Shown piece after piece: positions 18,147 through 27,319 of a stretch of DNA of 32,060 nt. Each line of letters starts with the position of its first letter. Position 1 is the first letter of the stretch. The position numbers and the translations under genes are program-made. The notes under the pieces are model-generated. The model did no database searches, was not told where the DNA came from, and saw nothing but the letters and a program-made list of their open reading frames with translations. The stretch covers positions 1 through 32,060 of the forward strand of contig JAEOTY010000113.1 of assembly GCA_016839625.1 (NCBI GenBank). Reading direction: 5' to 3'. The DNA is from Candidatus Hodarchaeota archaeon. GTDB taxonomy: Archaea > Asgardarchaeota > Heimdallarchaeia > Hodarchaeales > Hodarchaeaceae.

Positions 18147-18920
18147 TCAAATGTTTTTTTCACTAGCAAGCTCCTCAAGTCGCGACGACATAAATTTCAG
18201 GGCTTCCTGTAAGAGTTTTTTGTTGTTTAACTGCTTTTTCATAATTTCTAATTCCTGAATACTCAGATTTTCAAACTCCTCCGCGAAAGCAACCATTTCG
18301 GCCACTGCCCGAATGATATTATTTGTTATAGAAACTGATGCTGCAAGTGAAGTTCTTGAAAGTGGATTAAGATCGACAGTGACCACTTGTTTCCCCAATT
18401 TTTTCAGTGCCATTGTACGATCACCATCCTCTAATGGCACAAATACACAATCAGAAAGTGCAATGCCCCGTGAATCAACAATTCTTCGCTGATGAGAAAT
18501 CTCGGGTATAGATTCTTGGGTCTTAGGATCAATTCCATATATTTCCTGAGCACCCGCTCCTTTCAAAACCCTCTCAATTGCTTCTTCTCGTTCTTGTGTT
18601 CTATAAAAAAGATTAATTTCTAAAGTAGCATTAACTTTCTGACTTAATTGAACTATTTCTTGTGGGCATAATACCGCTACATTACCATTTATTGAAATAA
18701 TCGGATGATCTGCCAGTAATAATGTAATTACAGCTAACTTTTCTTGATGTAACGCGAAAGATGGAGTCGATTCTCCCAATATGTAGTCAAATGCTTCACC
18801 CCGACCATGTGCAATCAATCCAGCTTCAGCAACAATTTTTTGATGCATTCCTTCAATAATTTTCTCCCGAGTGATTAAAGATTCATAGCGGGGATGATCC
18901 TTTGGAACTTCTAGAGTCAT
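18147..18920 (-). CDS. 4-phosphopantoate--beta-alanine ligase (archaeal phosphopantothenate synthetase)
   Basis: PKDHPRYESLITREKIIEGM, AGLIAHGRGEAFDYILGE, NGNVAVLCP, LNPLSRTSLAASVSITNNIIRAV; adjacent to pantoate kinase. Confidence 0.92.
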   Translation of the reverse strand: MTLEVPKDHPRYESLITREKIIEGMHQKIVAEAGLIAHGRGEAFDYILGESTPSFALHQEKLAVITLLLADHPIISINGNVAVLCPQEIVQLSQKVNATLEINLFYRTQEREEAIERVLKGAGAQEIYGIDPKTQESIPEISHQRRIVDSRGIALSDCVFVPLEDGDRTMALKKLGKQVVTVDLNPLSRTSLAASVSITNNIIRAVAEMVAFAEEFENLSIQELEIMKKQLNNKKLLQEALKFMSSRLEELASEKNI

Positions 18921-18922
18921 TA

Positions 18923-19813
18923 TTATTCACGTCTTACAATAGTCTTCTGACAAATGTTTTCTCTGTTAATATGGGCCTTAGGCACCTTTATCTGGGCTAG
19001 GTCACCTTTTTCACGATAAAAAACGAAAAGTGCTTCTCCGAGCATGATTTGGGCCCCCACAACTGTTTGTGGTAAACTTTGAACCGACTTCTGCAATTGT
19101 GGAGACCAAAGGTTTGCTTTTTCCGAGAAAATTGCCGAAAGTCGAATGAAGTTTTCAAACCGAGGCCTAGAAATCAACTTAGAAATTAATCCCTTTCCAG
19201 CATTATTTACTGCTTTCCTTGTTAGGGGATTGGATAAAACCTCAAATGTTGAGAGAGGACCAAAATGAATAGTCGCTACTTTCCAACCATCGATACTGGT
19301 GATTGGTATCGTTTTCCCAAAACCAGGAGCTCCCTCCTTCAAACGGAGCTCCAAACCTCCTTGAAAAAGACCGATGACATCACCAAGTCCTGATCTATTT
19401 AAAACTTCAGCTTTATGGGCTACCTGAAGTAACTTTAACTCGGAAAATCCTAATCCCAAGTAATCATTTATCGCAAATGCTGTTCCTACCGCGCCTGCGG
19501 CAGAAGCACCATAACCAGAAGAAAGGGGAATTTCAAAGTCGTGAGTAATTTTTAGATTTGATCTTTCTTGTTGTGGAAGAAGAATCTCAAGCACGCTAGT
19601 GGTTACAGCTGCTTCTGTATTTTTTTGTTTAACTCCATTGAAAAAAATCTCAATTTTTGGACATTTTGATTGTTGAATAGTTGTTTTTACTCCTCTTTCA
19701 ATACAGAGTCCAGCACCCCTTGATCCTTTTGTCAATAAGTCATTGGATTCATCTTTAATTTCAAAAATTCCAGTTAAATGTGCAGCAACCCAGTAAGAAA
19801 CGTCATCTGTCAC
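18923..19813 (-). CDS. Pantoate kinase (GHMP superfamily, archaeal type)
   Basis: GHMP glycine-rich motif PLSSGYGASAAGAVGTAFAIN; gene order with the CoA genes. Confidence 0.9.
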   Translation of the reverse strand: MTDDVSYWVAAHLTGIFEIKDESNDLLTKGSRGAGLCIERGVKTTIQQSKCPKIEIFFNGVKQKNTEAAVTTSVLEILLPQQERSNLKITHDFEIPLSSGYGASAAGAVGTAFAINDYLGLGFSELKLLQVAHKAEVLNRSGLGDVIGLFQGGLELRLKEGAPGFGKTIPITSIDGWKVATIHFGPLSTFEVLSNPLTRKAVNNAGKGLISKLISRPRFENFIRLSAIFSEKANLWSPQLQKSVQSLPQTVVGAQIMLGEALFVFYREKGDLAQIKVPKAHINRENICQKTIVRRE

Positions 19814-19826
19814 AGAAATTCCTTCG

Positions 19827-20747
19827 TTATTGTGGATATTTTTCTAAATGGCGAATTAGATCAGTTATAGCTGCGTTAACTGGAGCTTTCAGGCCTAATC
19901 GATTACTTTCCCGCACAATAAACCCATTAATATAATCTATCTCAGTTCTGCGTCCTCGTTCGATATCCTGAAGCATACTACACTTATTATCCTTAGTTAT
20001 CTCTAATACTTTAAGAACGAATTTCCGCGTTTGTGAAAAATCTTCTTCAGGCAAAGTATGAGCTACAACTTCTAATCCTTCTCGTAGGATAGAATCAAAG
20101 ATTTGCTGAATCGAAGGTTTTTGTAGGATTTCACCATTTGGAACGTGTAAAAGTGCTCCTAAAGGACAGATTGCTGCATTTGTCAACAGCTTTTGCCACA
20201 TCTTTCGTTGAATATCAGCTGTTTTCTGTGTGTTAAACCCTGAATTCTTCATAATATCCTGAATTTTTGGACCATAACCATTTTCATGACCCGCAATTAT
20301 ACCAAAGGAAGTTTTGCCAAATGAAACATGTTTAACTATACCAGGATGAATTAATTCCGCTGCCTCAGTAGTAATCGCACGAAAAATCGGATTGTGTGGA
20401 AAATTTTTTCGGAAAACTTCTTCATTACCCATTCCATTTTGCATGACGAAAATTGGGGTTTGGTCTGTTAGCTTTCCATTCATACTTTTTGCTACAATAG
20501 TATTATCGTAAGCTTTTGTAGTAACAAAAACAGCTTCAGGAGTAATAACATCAGGCTGAAAATCAGTAGCAGCTGGAAAATGAGACACAAATTTTTTCTG
20601 ATTTTCAATGATAAGAAGACCATTTCGATTAATTTCAGCTATGTGAGGCTCACGGCCAACAACTGCCACATCAAAACCTGAATAGGCTATTCTGCCAGCA
20701 AAGAGAGATCCAATGCTACCAGCACCAAATACGGTAATATTCATCAA
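19827..20747 (-). CDS. panE: 2-dehydropantoate 2-reductase (ketopantoate reductase)
   Basis: NAD(P)-binding ITVFGAGSIGSLFAGRIAYSGFDVAVVGR; KLLTNAAICPLGALLHVPNGEI; DIERGRRTEIDYINGFIV. Confidence 0.94.
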   Translation of the reverse strand: MMNITVFGAGSIGSLFAGRIAYSGFDVAVVGREPHIAEINRNGLLIIENQKKFVSHFPAATDFQPDVITPEAVFVTTKAYDNTIVAKSMNGKLTDQTPIFVMQNGMGNEEVFRKNFPHNPIFRAITTEAAELIHPGIVKHVSFGKTSFGIIAGHENGYGPKIQDIMKNSGFNTQKTADIQRKMWQKLLTNAAICPLGALLHVPNGEILQKPSIQQIFDSILREGLEVVAHTLPEEDFSQTRKFVLKVLEITKDNKCSMLQDIERGRRTEIDYINGFIVRESNRLGLKAPVNAAITDLIRHLEKYPQ

Positions 20748-21994
20748 TTATCACTCCGATTAATAAATTCCTCAGTAATGATTTCAGCAATCCGTTTACC
20801 AATGACCATCTTTGAGTCTTTAAGATGTAAGGGTGGAATATTCGGTCGAATAATAAATAATTCGTTAGTTTTTGACACAAACCCTTTTTCTGGTTCACCT
20901 ACCCAATTGGCACAAACCATTTCTAGCTGGTGCTTGTTGAGAAAATCTCTCCCCCTCTTTATAAGGTCATCCTCGGCAATCCCCACTTCAGCTTTATATG
21001 CAACGATGTATAAATCTGGAAAGCTGTTTCGTATATCTTCAACAACCTTGATTGTAGGAACTAGTGTAATTGATAAATCTGTTTGTTTGGAAGGTATTTT
21101 TCCAGATTGATATTGTGGTTTATAATCTGAAACAGCAGCAATAGAGATGAAACCGTGATAATTGAGAGAGGAAAGCTCTGTTCTCACTGTTTCATATAAA
21201 TCCTGTGTTGATTGAACAGTTTTCACGGGAACTGTTAATGTTTCTAAATCCAGATTGTGACTCTCACCGAGGACAAGAAGGATCTCCGCTCCGTGATTTT
21301 TTAGAGCCTGAGCAACATAAAAAGCCGATAATCCAGTAGAAGGATTAGAAATAAAGCGGACATCATCCAAATATTCACGTGTTGCACCCCCCGTAATTAA
21401 AAACTTCTTAGATTTTAGCCTTTTTGAAGAATCAATCAGCTCGAAAATGCACTTCATTAGATCGTTTAATGGTGGAAATTTACGCTTGTTTTCCATTTCA
21501 GATGAGACCAAAAAATGAACATTTTGATGCTTTAGATATGAGATATTTCTTTCAGTAATAGGATTATCTAATAAAACAGTATGAGCTGCGGGAACAACTA
21601 GAAGAGGAATTTCAGCTCCGAATGAGGATAAGGCAGCCAAAGTAACTGGGCCATCTGCAACCCCATTAGCAAGTTTAGAAATAGTATTTGCAGTTGCAGG
21701 GCAAATTAAACATAGGTCAACTTTATAATCAGGATTTGAAACCCATTTTACATGTTCAGAGATTCCAGAGATTTCTGTTATTGGTTCTTTATCCATACAC
21801 CAAGTTAACGCGTCTTTGGTGACAAATCGTGTCGCATCATTCGAAAGTACAACAACTGGATCACCCTCGTACCGTAAAATTTCCCGAACAAGATGGGGAA
21901 CTTCTATAGCTGCTATAGAGCCTGTAACTCCAATTAAAATACGTTTATTCCTTAATCGATCTCCTTTGGCTCCGTAGATTTCAGCTATTCCCAT
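20744..21994 (-). CDS. coaBC: Bifunctional phosphopantothenoylcysteine decarboxylase / phosphopantothenate--cysteine ligase
   Basis: RILIGVTGSIAAIEVPHLVREI, CPATANTISKLANGVAD, FLITGGATREYLDDVRFISNPSTGLSAFYVAQAL. 4-nt overlap with panE. Confidence 0.93.
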   Translation of the reverse strand: MGIAEIYGAKGDRLRNKRILIGVTGSIAAIEVPHLVREILRYEGDPVVVLSNDATRFVTKDALTWCMDKEPITEISGISEHVKWVSNPDYKVDLCLICPATANTISKLANGVADGPVTLAALSSFGAEIPLLVVPAAHTVLLDNPITERNISYLKHQNVHFLVSSEMENKRKFPPLNDLMKCIFELIDSSKRLKSKKFLITGGATREYLDDVRFISNPSTGLSAFYVAQALKNHGAEILLVLGESHNLDLETLTVPVKTVQSTQDLYETVRTELSSLNYHGFISIAAVSDYKPQYQSGKIPSKQTDLSITLVPTIKVVEDIRNSFPDLYIVAYKAEVGIAEDDLIKRGRDFLNKHQLEMVCANWVGEPEKGFVSKTNELFIIRPNIPPLHLKDSKMVIGKRIAEIITEEFINRSDN

Positions 21995-22105
21995 CGTGTC
22001 TAATTCCAGTATATACTAGCTTTCAGTTTTTTCTATGATCAATTTCTCGCTTTTTTCTTTTAAGAATCAGGGTTATACTGACTTTCTATGTATAAGGTGA
22101 AAATG

Positions 22106-22137
22106 AATGTATATACATTGAGGACAGTGTATATACA
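22106..22137. promoter_or_regulatory. Paired palindromic operator candidate: AATGTATATACATT and TGTATATACA cores 20 bp apart
   Basis: Perfect palindrome AATGTATATACATT at 22106-22119; identical core TGTATATACA at 22108-22117 and 22128-22137, in the divergent intergenic region between coaBC and the permease gene. Confidence 0.55.
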
Positions 22138-22260
22138 TTCGATCAAAATCATGCTCAAAACACATAAAGGACGCGAATAATGGCATTTTAGCGCAAAAAA
22201 CGAATTCTATGCGAGAAAAATTACTAGAAAATCGCTTAATTTCAAACTGAGAGTCTCAAA

Positions 22261-23142
22261 ATGTCATTGTGTCAAATAATTGGTGATCCCTTTCTTTCCA
22301 ACTTTGTTGAAGGTTTATTATTCTCTATTTTTGCTCTTATTATTGGAATTATTTCCTCTGCACTTGGAGTTGGAGGAGGCTTTATCACAACTCCCCTATT
22401 AATATTGATTGGAATTGACGAAACTTATGCAATTGGAACTGTTCTATTCATGATCATTTTTACGGCAACTTCATCCACAATTGCTTATGCTCGCCAACCA
22501 GATACAATTGAATACCGAACTGGACTTCTTATCGCCATAACAACAGTAATAGGAGCATTTTTAGGTAGCATCACCAGTTCAATCTTGGCTTCTGAAGCAC
22601 CCCAGATTTTCCGAATCCTTTTTGCGTCATGTTTATTACCAGTTGCTATAAAAATGATATTTTTTCCTAAGCAAAGAAAGGAAACGCTTGTAGAAAATGA
22701 GGATATTGAGCATGATGAAATTGTATGGTATGGATTTGAACAACGAGAACTTTGGTGTACCTTACTGGGATTAGTCGCTGGTTTTGCTTCAGGTTTATTG
22801 GGAATTGGAGGTGGGGTCTTAATGGTGCCAATCCTTGTTCATGTAGGAAAAATGAGCATGCATAAAGCAATTGGAACCTCTGTCTTCATCATGATAGCAA
22901 CAAGCATCTCTGGAGCGGCTGTAAAAATCTCAGGAGGACAAATTCATCCAGATTTGGCCGTTTTTTTAATCGTTGGAATTGTAATAGGAGCCCAAATCGG
23001 CCCTAGAATAAGTAAAAATATCAACACCAAACTTTTACAACAAATCTTCGGATGTGTAATGATAATCGCGTTAATTTCAATCGCAATTGGACGAGATCAA
23101 GTCGTAGATTTGATCCAAGGAGTTTTCAGTCTCCTAGGATAA
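22261..23142 (+). CDS. TauE/SafE-family (DUF81) membrane permease
   Basis: Two repeated halves: IGIISSALGVGGGFITTPLLILIGI and AGFASGLLGIGGGVLMVPILVHVGKMSMHKAIGTSVFIM. Confidence 0.92.
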   Translation: MSLCQIIGDPFLSNFVEGLLFSIFALIIGIISSALGVGGGFITTPLLILIGIDETYAIGTVLFMIIFTATSSTIAYARQPDTIEYRTGLLIAITTVIGAFLGSITSSILASEAPQIFRILFASCLLPVAIKMIFFPKQRKETLVENEDIEHDEIVWYGFEQRELWCTLLGLVAGFASGLLGIGGGVLMVPILVHVGKMSMHKAIGTSVFIMIATSISGAAVKISGGQIHPDLAVFLIVGIVIGAQIGPRISKNINTKLLQQIFGCVMIIALISIAIGRDQVVDLIQGVFSLLG

Positions 23143-23333
23143 TTTCAACTTACCAAATTTTTAAATCTTCTTTTTCTAAAAAGAACAACAATATATATTG
23201 CTAGGTAATATAATTTGATAAAGATGTATTTTGATCAATATAGCGAATATGTCTAAAAAAATATTTATTATTATTGAAGATAGATCTTAATCGGAAATGA
23301 TTAAGGTTTAACAATTCCTCTGGTGATAAGAGA

Positions 23334-23726
23334 ATGGAAAATTTGACAGTTTTAGTCGTTGATGATGAAGAAGATACTGTTGAACTTGCCAGAATGGTAT
23401 TAGAATATGAAGGGTACATTGTTACCTCTGCAAGGAATGGAGAAGAAGCGATTCAGCTCCTTGAGAATAATGGAGAAAAACCAGATCTAATTTTATTAGA
23501 CGTCCTTATGCCCAAGGTTAATGGTTTAGAAGTCTGTAAATGGATCAAAGCACAAAGTGATCTGAAAACCATTCCTGTTTTATTATTTACGGCCAAAGTA
23601 GGGAAAAAGGATAGAATAGCAGGGGAAGAAGCTGGTGCTGACGCATATATCAATAAACCTTTTAGTGCTGATGACTTACTCACCTTGATAAAAACTCACC
23701 TTGAGAAAGCTAAGAAGATGAATTAA
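23334..23726 (+). CDS. Stand-alone response regulator receiver (CheY-like) domain
   Basis: VLVVDDEEDT, DLILLDVLMPKVNGLEVCKWIK, PVLLFTAK, GADAYINKPFSADDLL. Confidence 0.95.
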   Translation: MENLTVLVVDDEEDTVELARMVLEYEGYIVTSARNGEEAIQLLENNGEKPDLILLDVLMPKVNGLEVCKWIKAQSDLKTIPVLLFTAKVGKKDRIAGEEAGADAYINKPFSADDLLTLIKTHLEKAKKMN

Positions 23727-23745
23727 TTTCAATACGACTAGAATA

Positions 23746-24054
23746 TTAGATAAAAACCGCTGCGGAAGGGAAAAACTCTGTTAAATCCTGAGTAAAACTT
23801 GGGGAAGGGGCAACGATTCTGAAAGTAATCTCTAAAAAGTTTTGACGTATGGAAAAAGATAAATGAACATCCAAACCAGGTTCTCTCTTTTCTAGAAATC
23901 TCAATTTAACATCATTTTTATTAAATACGTGTAGACAATTCCAAAAATTCTCCTTAGTAACTAATAATAGAATATTTTGTGGAGTGATTTGTATTGCTAC
24001 TATAGGTGAACAGTCAGGTTTTACTATCGACATTAACATATCGAGACTAGTCAC
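23746..24054 (-). CDS. Hypothetical protein (102 aa)
   Basis: GTG start immediately adjoins the stop codon of the upstream FAH-family gene, indicating translational coupling; no recognised motif. Confidence 0.45.
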   Translation of the reverse strand: MTSLDMLMSIVKPDCSPIVAIQITPQNILLLVTKENFWNCLHVFNKNDVKLRFLEKREPGLDVHLSFSIRQNFLEITFRIVAPSPSFTQDLTEFFPSAAVFI

Positions 24055-24849
24055 TTAGATTACTCCTACTTCAAGTGTTCCTATTCGCTCGATAGTGGCG
24101 CTAATCTTATCTCCTCTATTCACGGGACCGACCCCCGAAGGGGTACCAGTAGCGATTATATCCCCAGGTTCTAATGTAACGATCGAACTACAGTAATTAA
24201 TGATTCTATCTATAGTGAAGATCATGTCTCTTGTGTTCCCTTTTTGTTTAACCTGTCCATTCAGTTTTAGCTCTATGTTTAAAATATGAGGATCATCAAT
24301 TTCGTCAGAAGTTACTATAACTGGACCAATAGGTGAAAAAGTATCAAAGCCTTTTGATGGAAACCATGGCCTACCTTTTTTCTTAGCCACAGCTTGGATA
24401 TCTCTGGCAGTCATGTCGAGCAAGATTGTGTAACCAAAGACATATTCAAAGCTATCCTCTAAAGAAATGTTCTTTCCTTCTTTTCCAATAATTAGGGCTA
24501 GCTCTACTTCATGATCTACTTGTTGAACTTGAGGAGGAAAAATTACGTTCTCTTCAGGCCCAATTAACGCAGATTTTGGTTTTAAAAAGAGATCAGGATT
24601 AGCAGGAAGGTTCACAGGTTCAACACCCATTTCTTTCGCATGAGCAGGAAAGTTTTTTGCTAAACAGATTATCTTTGACGACTGGATCGGTAACTCGAGA
24701 GAAGGAGTATTCTGAAGCAAAGAATATTCAATTTTGTCTATACAAGTTCTATCATGAATTAATGAGTAAATGCTTCCCAACGAAGGATACCGCTTAATAA
24801 GACCATTTTCCCAAATCACTATTGCGCCTTTGTTAACACCAATTCTCAT
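24055..24849 (-). CDS. Fumarylacetoacetate hydrolase (FAH) family protein
   Basis: LAKNFPAHAKEMG, FLKPKSALIGPEENV, VDHEVELALIIGKEGKNI, GFDTFSPIGPVIV, LEPGDIIATGTPSGVGP. ATG at 24849 has a GGAGG upstream, so it is preferred over the ORF-track start at 24897. Confidence 0.94.
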   Translation of the reverse strand: MRIGVNKGAIVIWENGLIKRYPSLGSIYSLIHDRTCIDKIEYSLLQNTPSLELPIQSSKIICLAKNFPAHAKEMGVEPVNLPANPDLFLKPKSALIGPEENVIFPPQVQQVDHEVELALIIGKEGKNISLEDSFEYVFGYTILLDMTARDIQAVAKKKGRPWFPSKGFDTFSPIGPVIVTSDEIDDPHILNIELKLNGQVKQKGNTRDMIFTIDRIINYCSSIVTLEPGDIIATGTPSGVGPVNRGDKISATIERIGTLEVGVI

Positions 24850-25059
24850 ATTTTTTCCTCCAATTAAGAGGATAGTTGCTAGTATCTTAGAAGCCATAAT
24901 AATCTCTATTGCTCAATGAATTAACGAATAAATGGCTAATAATCTCTTTTTTATATGCATTAGATTTAAATTATAACGAGAATTAAACCTTATGACATAT
25001 TCTTAGGCTTTGTAAGATATTAGAAAGAACGCGTTTTACAACAATAGTGAGAGTTAACG

Positions 25060-25986
25060 ATGGAATGTTTAGTAACAGGTGGCGCAGGATTTGTGGGTAG
25101 TCATTTAATCGAGCGATTATTAATGGATAACCATTCTGTGACATGCTTAGATGATTTCAGCACTGGAAAAAGAAAAAATATCGATCATATCAAGGATAGA
25201 ATTAATATTGTTAAAGGAGACATTAGGGACCCTGATGTTGCAAGAAAAGTTGTCAAAAATGTCGACAATGTTTTTCATCTTGCAGCACAAATTTCTGTTA
25301 ACCGATCGGTACGAGAACCTCAGTTTGATGCCTCAGTTAATATTGAAGGGACAATAAATCTTTTAGAAGCAACATGTAATAGCTCTATCAAACGGTTCAT
25401 CTATATATCCACGGGTGGGGCAATTTATGGTGAACCAGAAATTATTCCGGCTTCAGAAAACACTTTAGAAGACCCAATTTCACCTTATGGAATCAGTAAG
25501 CTTGTGGGTGAAAAATATCTTCATTGGTTTCATCGAGTTTATGGCCTTTCATACTCAATCATTCGACCTGCAAATATATACGGACCTCGTCAAGATCCTC
25601 TAGGTGAAGCTGGAGTTATTTCAATTTTTTTAGGTAGAATTAAGGACAAAAAACCTCTTGAAATCTTTGGAGACGGCAATGATACTAGAGATTATGTGTA
25701 TGTTAAAGACATCGCAGAAATCTGTATTCAAGCACTGATTTCGGACGATATAGATATTTTTAACGCCGGGAGCGGGAAACAAACTAGTGTTCTGGAATTA
25801 ATTGAGATTATTGAAGATGTTACTAATTTGAAATCGAATAAAAGGTTTTGTGAGCCTCGGTCAGGAGATGTAAATCGAATCTCATTGGATTCATCAAGAG
25901 CGTTTGAGAAATTGAAATGGAAACCAAAAACCGACTTAATTTCTGGAATAAGCAATACTTGGGATTGGTTTATATCACAAACCTAA
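25060..25986 (+). CDS. NAD-dependent epimerase/dehydratase (extended SDR, UDP-sugar epimerase-like)
   Basis: LVTGGAGFVGSHLIERLL, VFHLAAQISV, SPYGISKLVGEKYL, RPANIYGPRQDP, DYVYVKDIAE. Confidence 0.94.
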   Translation: MECLVTGGAGFVGSHLIERLLMDNHSVTCLDDFSTGKRKNIDHIKDRINIVKGDIRDPDVARKVVKNVDNVFHLAAQISVNRSVREPQFDASVNIEGTINLLEATCNSSIKRFIYISTGGAIYGEPEIIPASENTLEDPISPYGISKLVGEKYLHWFHRVYGLSYSIIRPANIYGPRQDPLGEAGVISIFLGRIKDKKPLEIFGDGNDTRDYVYVKDIAEICIQALISDDIDIFNAGSGKQTSVLELIEIIEDVTNLKSNKRFCEPRSGDVNRISLDSSRAFEKLKWKPKTDLISGISNTWDWFISQT

Positions 25987-25995
25987 TTCTTTTTC

Positions 25996-27015
25996 TTAAT
26001 TTCGATGTGGTAGTAATTCCCTAATTCTTTTTTCCTGCTTGAACAACCATTCTTCATCTAGATCATCAAAACCAAACCATCGCCAAAAGCTACCTACAAC
26101 CCAAGGATCTAACTTCATTTCTAATCGTGGACTCTGGGCAACAAGAAAAAAGGCTTGCCAAAGTTCACCGATAGCTGTTTCAAAAAGACGAGATAAAATT
26201 TTCAAATCATAACCAGATTTTTTCGCTTCTATACACTGGTTTAGGCGACGCTCTGATTCATTAATAGAAACAAAAGCTGCAAGTATCCACATTTCACGAT
26301 CGGTCTTAATATTTAATTCATACAAACGTTCTGCCAATGTTTCCAATTCTTTTCTGGCTTCCTCTAGTGTCTTAAAAGAAAAGGATGAGACACGTAATAG
26401 ATTAGCAAAGAATATGTGGAGATCCTCATCAAAGTCCTTTAAAGCGTCTAGTAAGAGTGTTGCGGTTCCAACCTCGAAAGCGTTTGTTTCCATTAAAGGA
26501 ACACAAATTGCTTCTTCAGCAGCTTTAATCAACCAAATGTATGCATCTGCTAGCATATCTTCTTGGATTCGATTCCTCATTCGATCGAGCAACATCTGAG
26601 TAGTCTGAAGTTTTAATTCTATCAGTTCTGGATCCCATTCGATATGAGGTGCTTGATCTACCCATTGCTGCATTCTCCCCTTAGGATCAAAAATAACATC
26701 GCAATTTTTTAGGATGCGTATGACAGTAGCCACATGCCAATAGGGAACATTCTTCCTTCCTCCTAGCACATCTGAAAAGAAAGAGGGGGGAGCAAACGTA
26801 ACTTTTATCTCCACATCATCAGGAATATTAATCAAATTAGTAATAGTGGTTTCTTTAAGATCTTGTACATTCTCACGGATAGCCCAAAGCGTGATTCTTG
26901 AATCAAACTGCTCAAAATCATCATGAACTAAAAACCGCCCCAATTCTTGATCCTTCGCCTCGATCTTCATTAATAGAAGTTCAATCACTCTGTTTACTAT
27001 CTCGGTTTCAACCAT
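25996..27015 (-). CDS. Uncharacterised protein, possibly nucleotidyltransferase-like with helical C-terminus
   Basis: Long ORF. ATG at 27015 is preceded by GAGGAGC, so it is preferred over 27108. Segment VPYWHVATVIRILKNCDVIFDPKGRMQQWVD followed by helical AYIWLIKAAEEAICVPL resembles some NTase-fold proteins; assignment weak. Confidence 0.6.
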   Translation of the reverse strand: MVETEIVNRVIELLLMKIEAKDQELGRFLVHDDFEQFDSRITLWAIRENVQDLKETTITNLINIPDDVEIKVTFAPPSFFSDVLGGRKNVPYWHVATVIRILKNCDVIFDPKGRMQQWVDQAPHIEWDPELIELKLQTTQMLLDRMRNRIQEDMLADAYIWLIKAAEEAICVPLMETNAFEVGTATLLLDALKDFDEDLHIFFANLLRVSSFSFKTLEEARKELETLAERLYELNIKTDREMWILAAFVSINESERRLNQCIEAKKSGYDLKILSRLFETAIGELWQAFFLVAQSPRLEMKLDPWVVGSFWRWFGFDDLDEEWLFKQEKRIRELLPHRN

Positions 27016-27319
27016 AAGTAGCTCCTCAATTATAACTATTGAGAAGATATTTTTTCTCGACATTATTTGATGAAAATTGTTCACATTTGTTTTTTTTGTA
27101 TATCCCATTCATTTTGTGTAAATCCAAATAAAATTTCACTTTCTCTATTATAAAATTAAGTAGTCACTTTTGGTGTCTTTGATAGGCTTAACATGTCTGT
27201 TTTAAGATGGAGAGGATTGGATCTATTTTTTTTTACTCTCCATACTTAAAAAATCTCAACAATATTCTTATTAGAAGATATATTTTCTTTCATTTGAATA
27301 AGAAGAAGAAGGATTTTCC

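Noticed and set aside
20778-21110. 110-aa plus-strand ORF inside coaBC
   Set aside because: Fully antisense to a well-supported gene; no recognisable motif.
22248-22258. TGAGA-g-TCTCA inverted repeat directly before the permease ATG
   Set aside because: 5-bp arms are expected by chance at this length; not strong enough for an operator or hairpin call.
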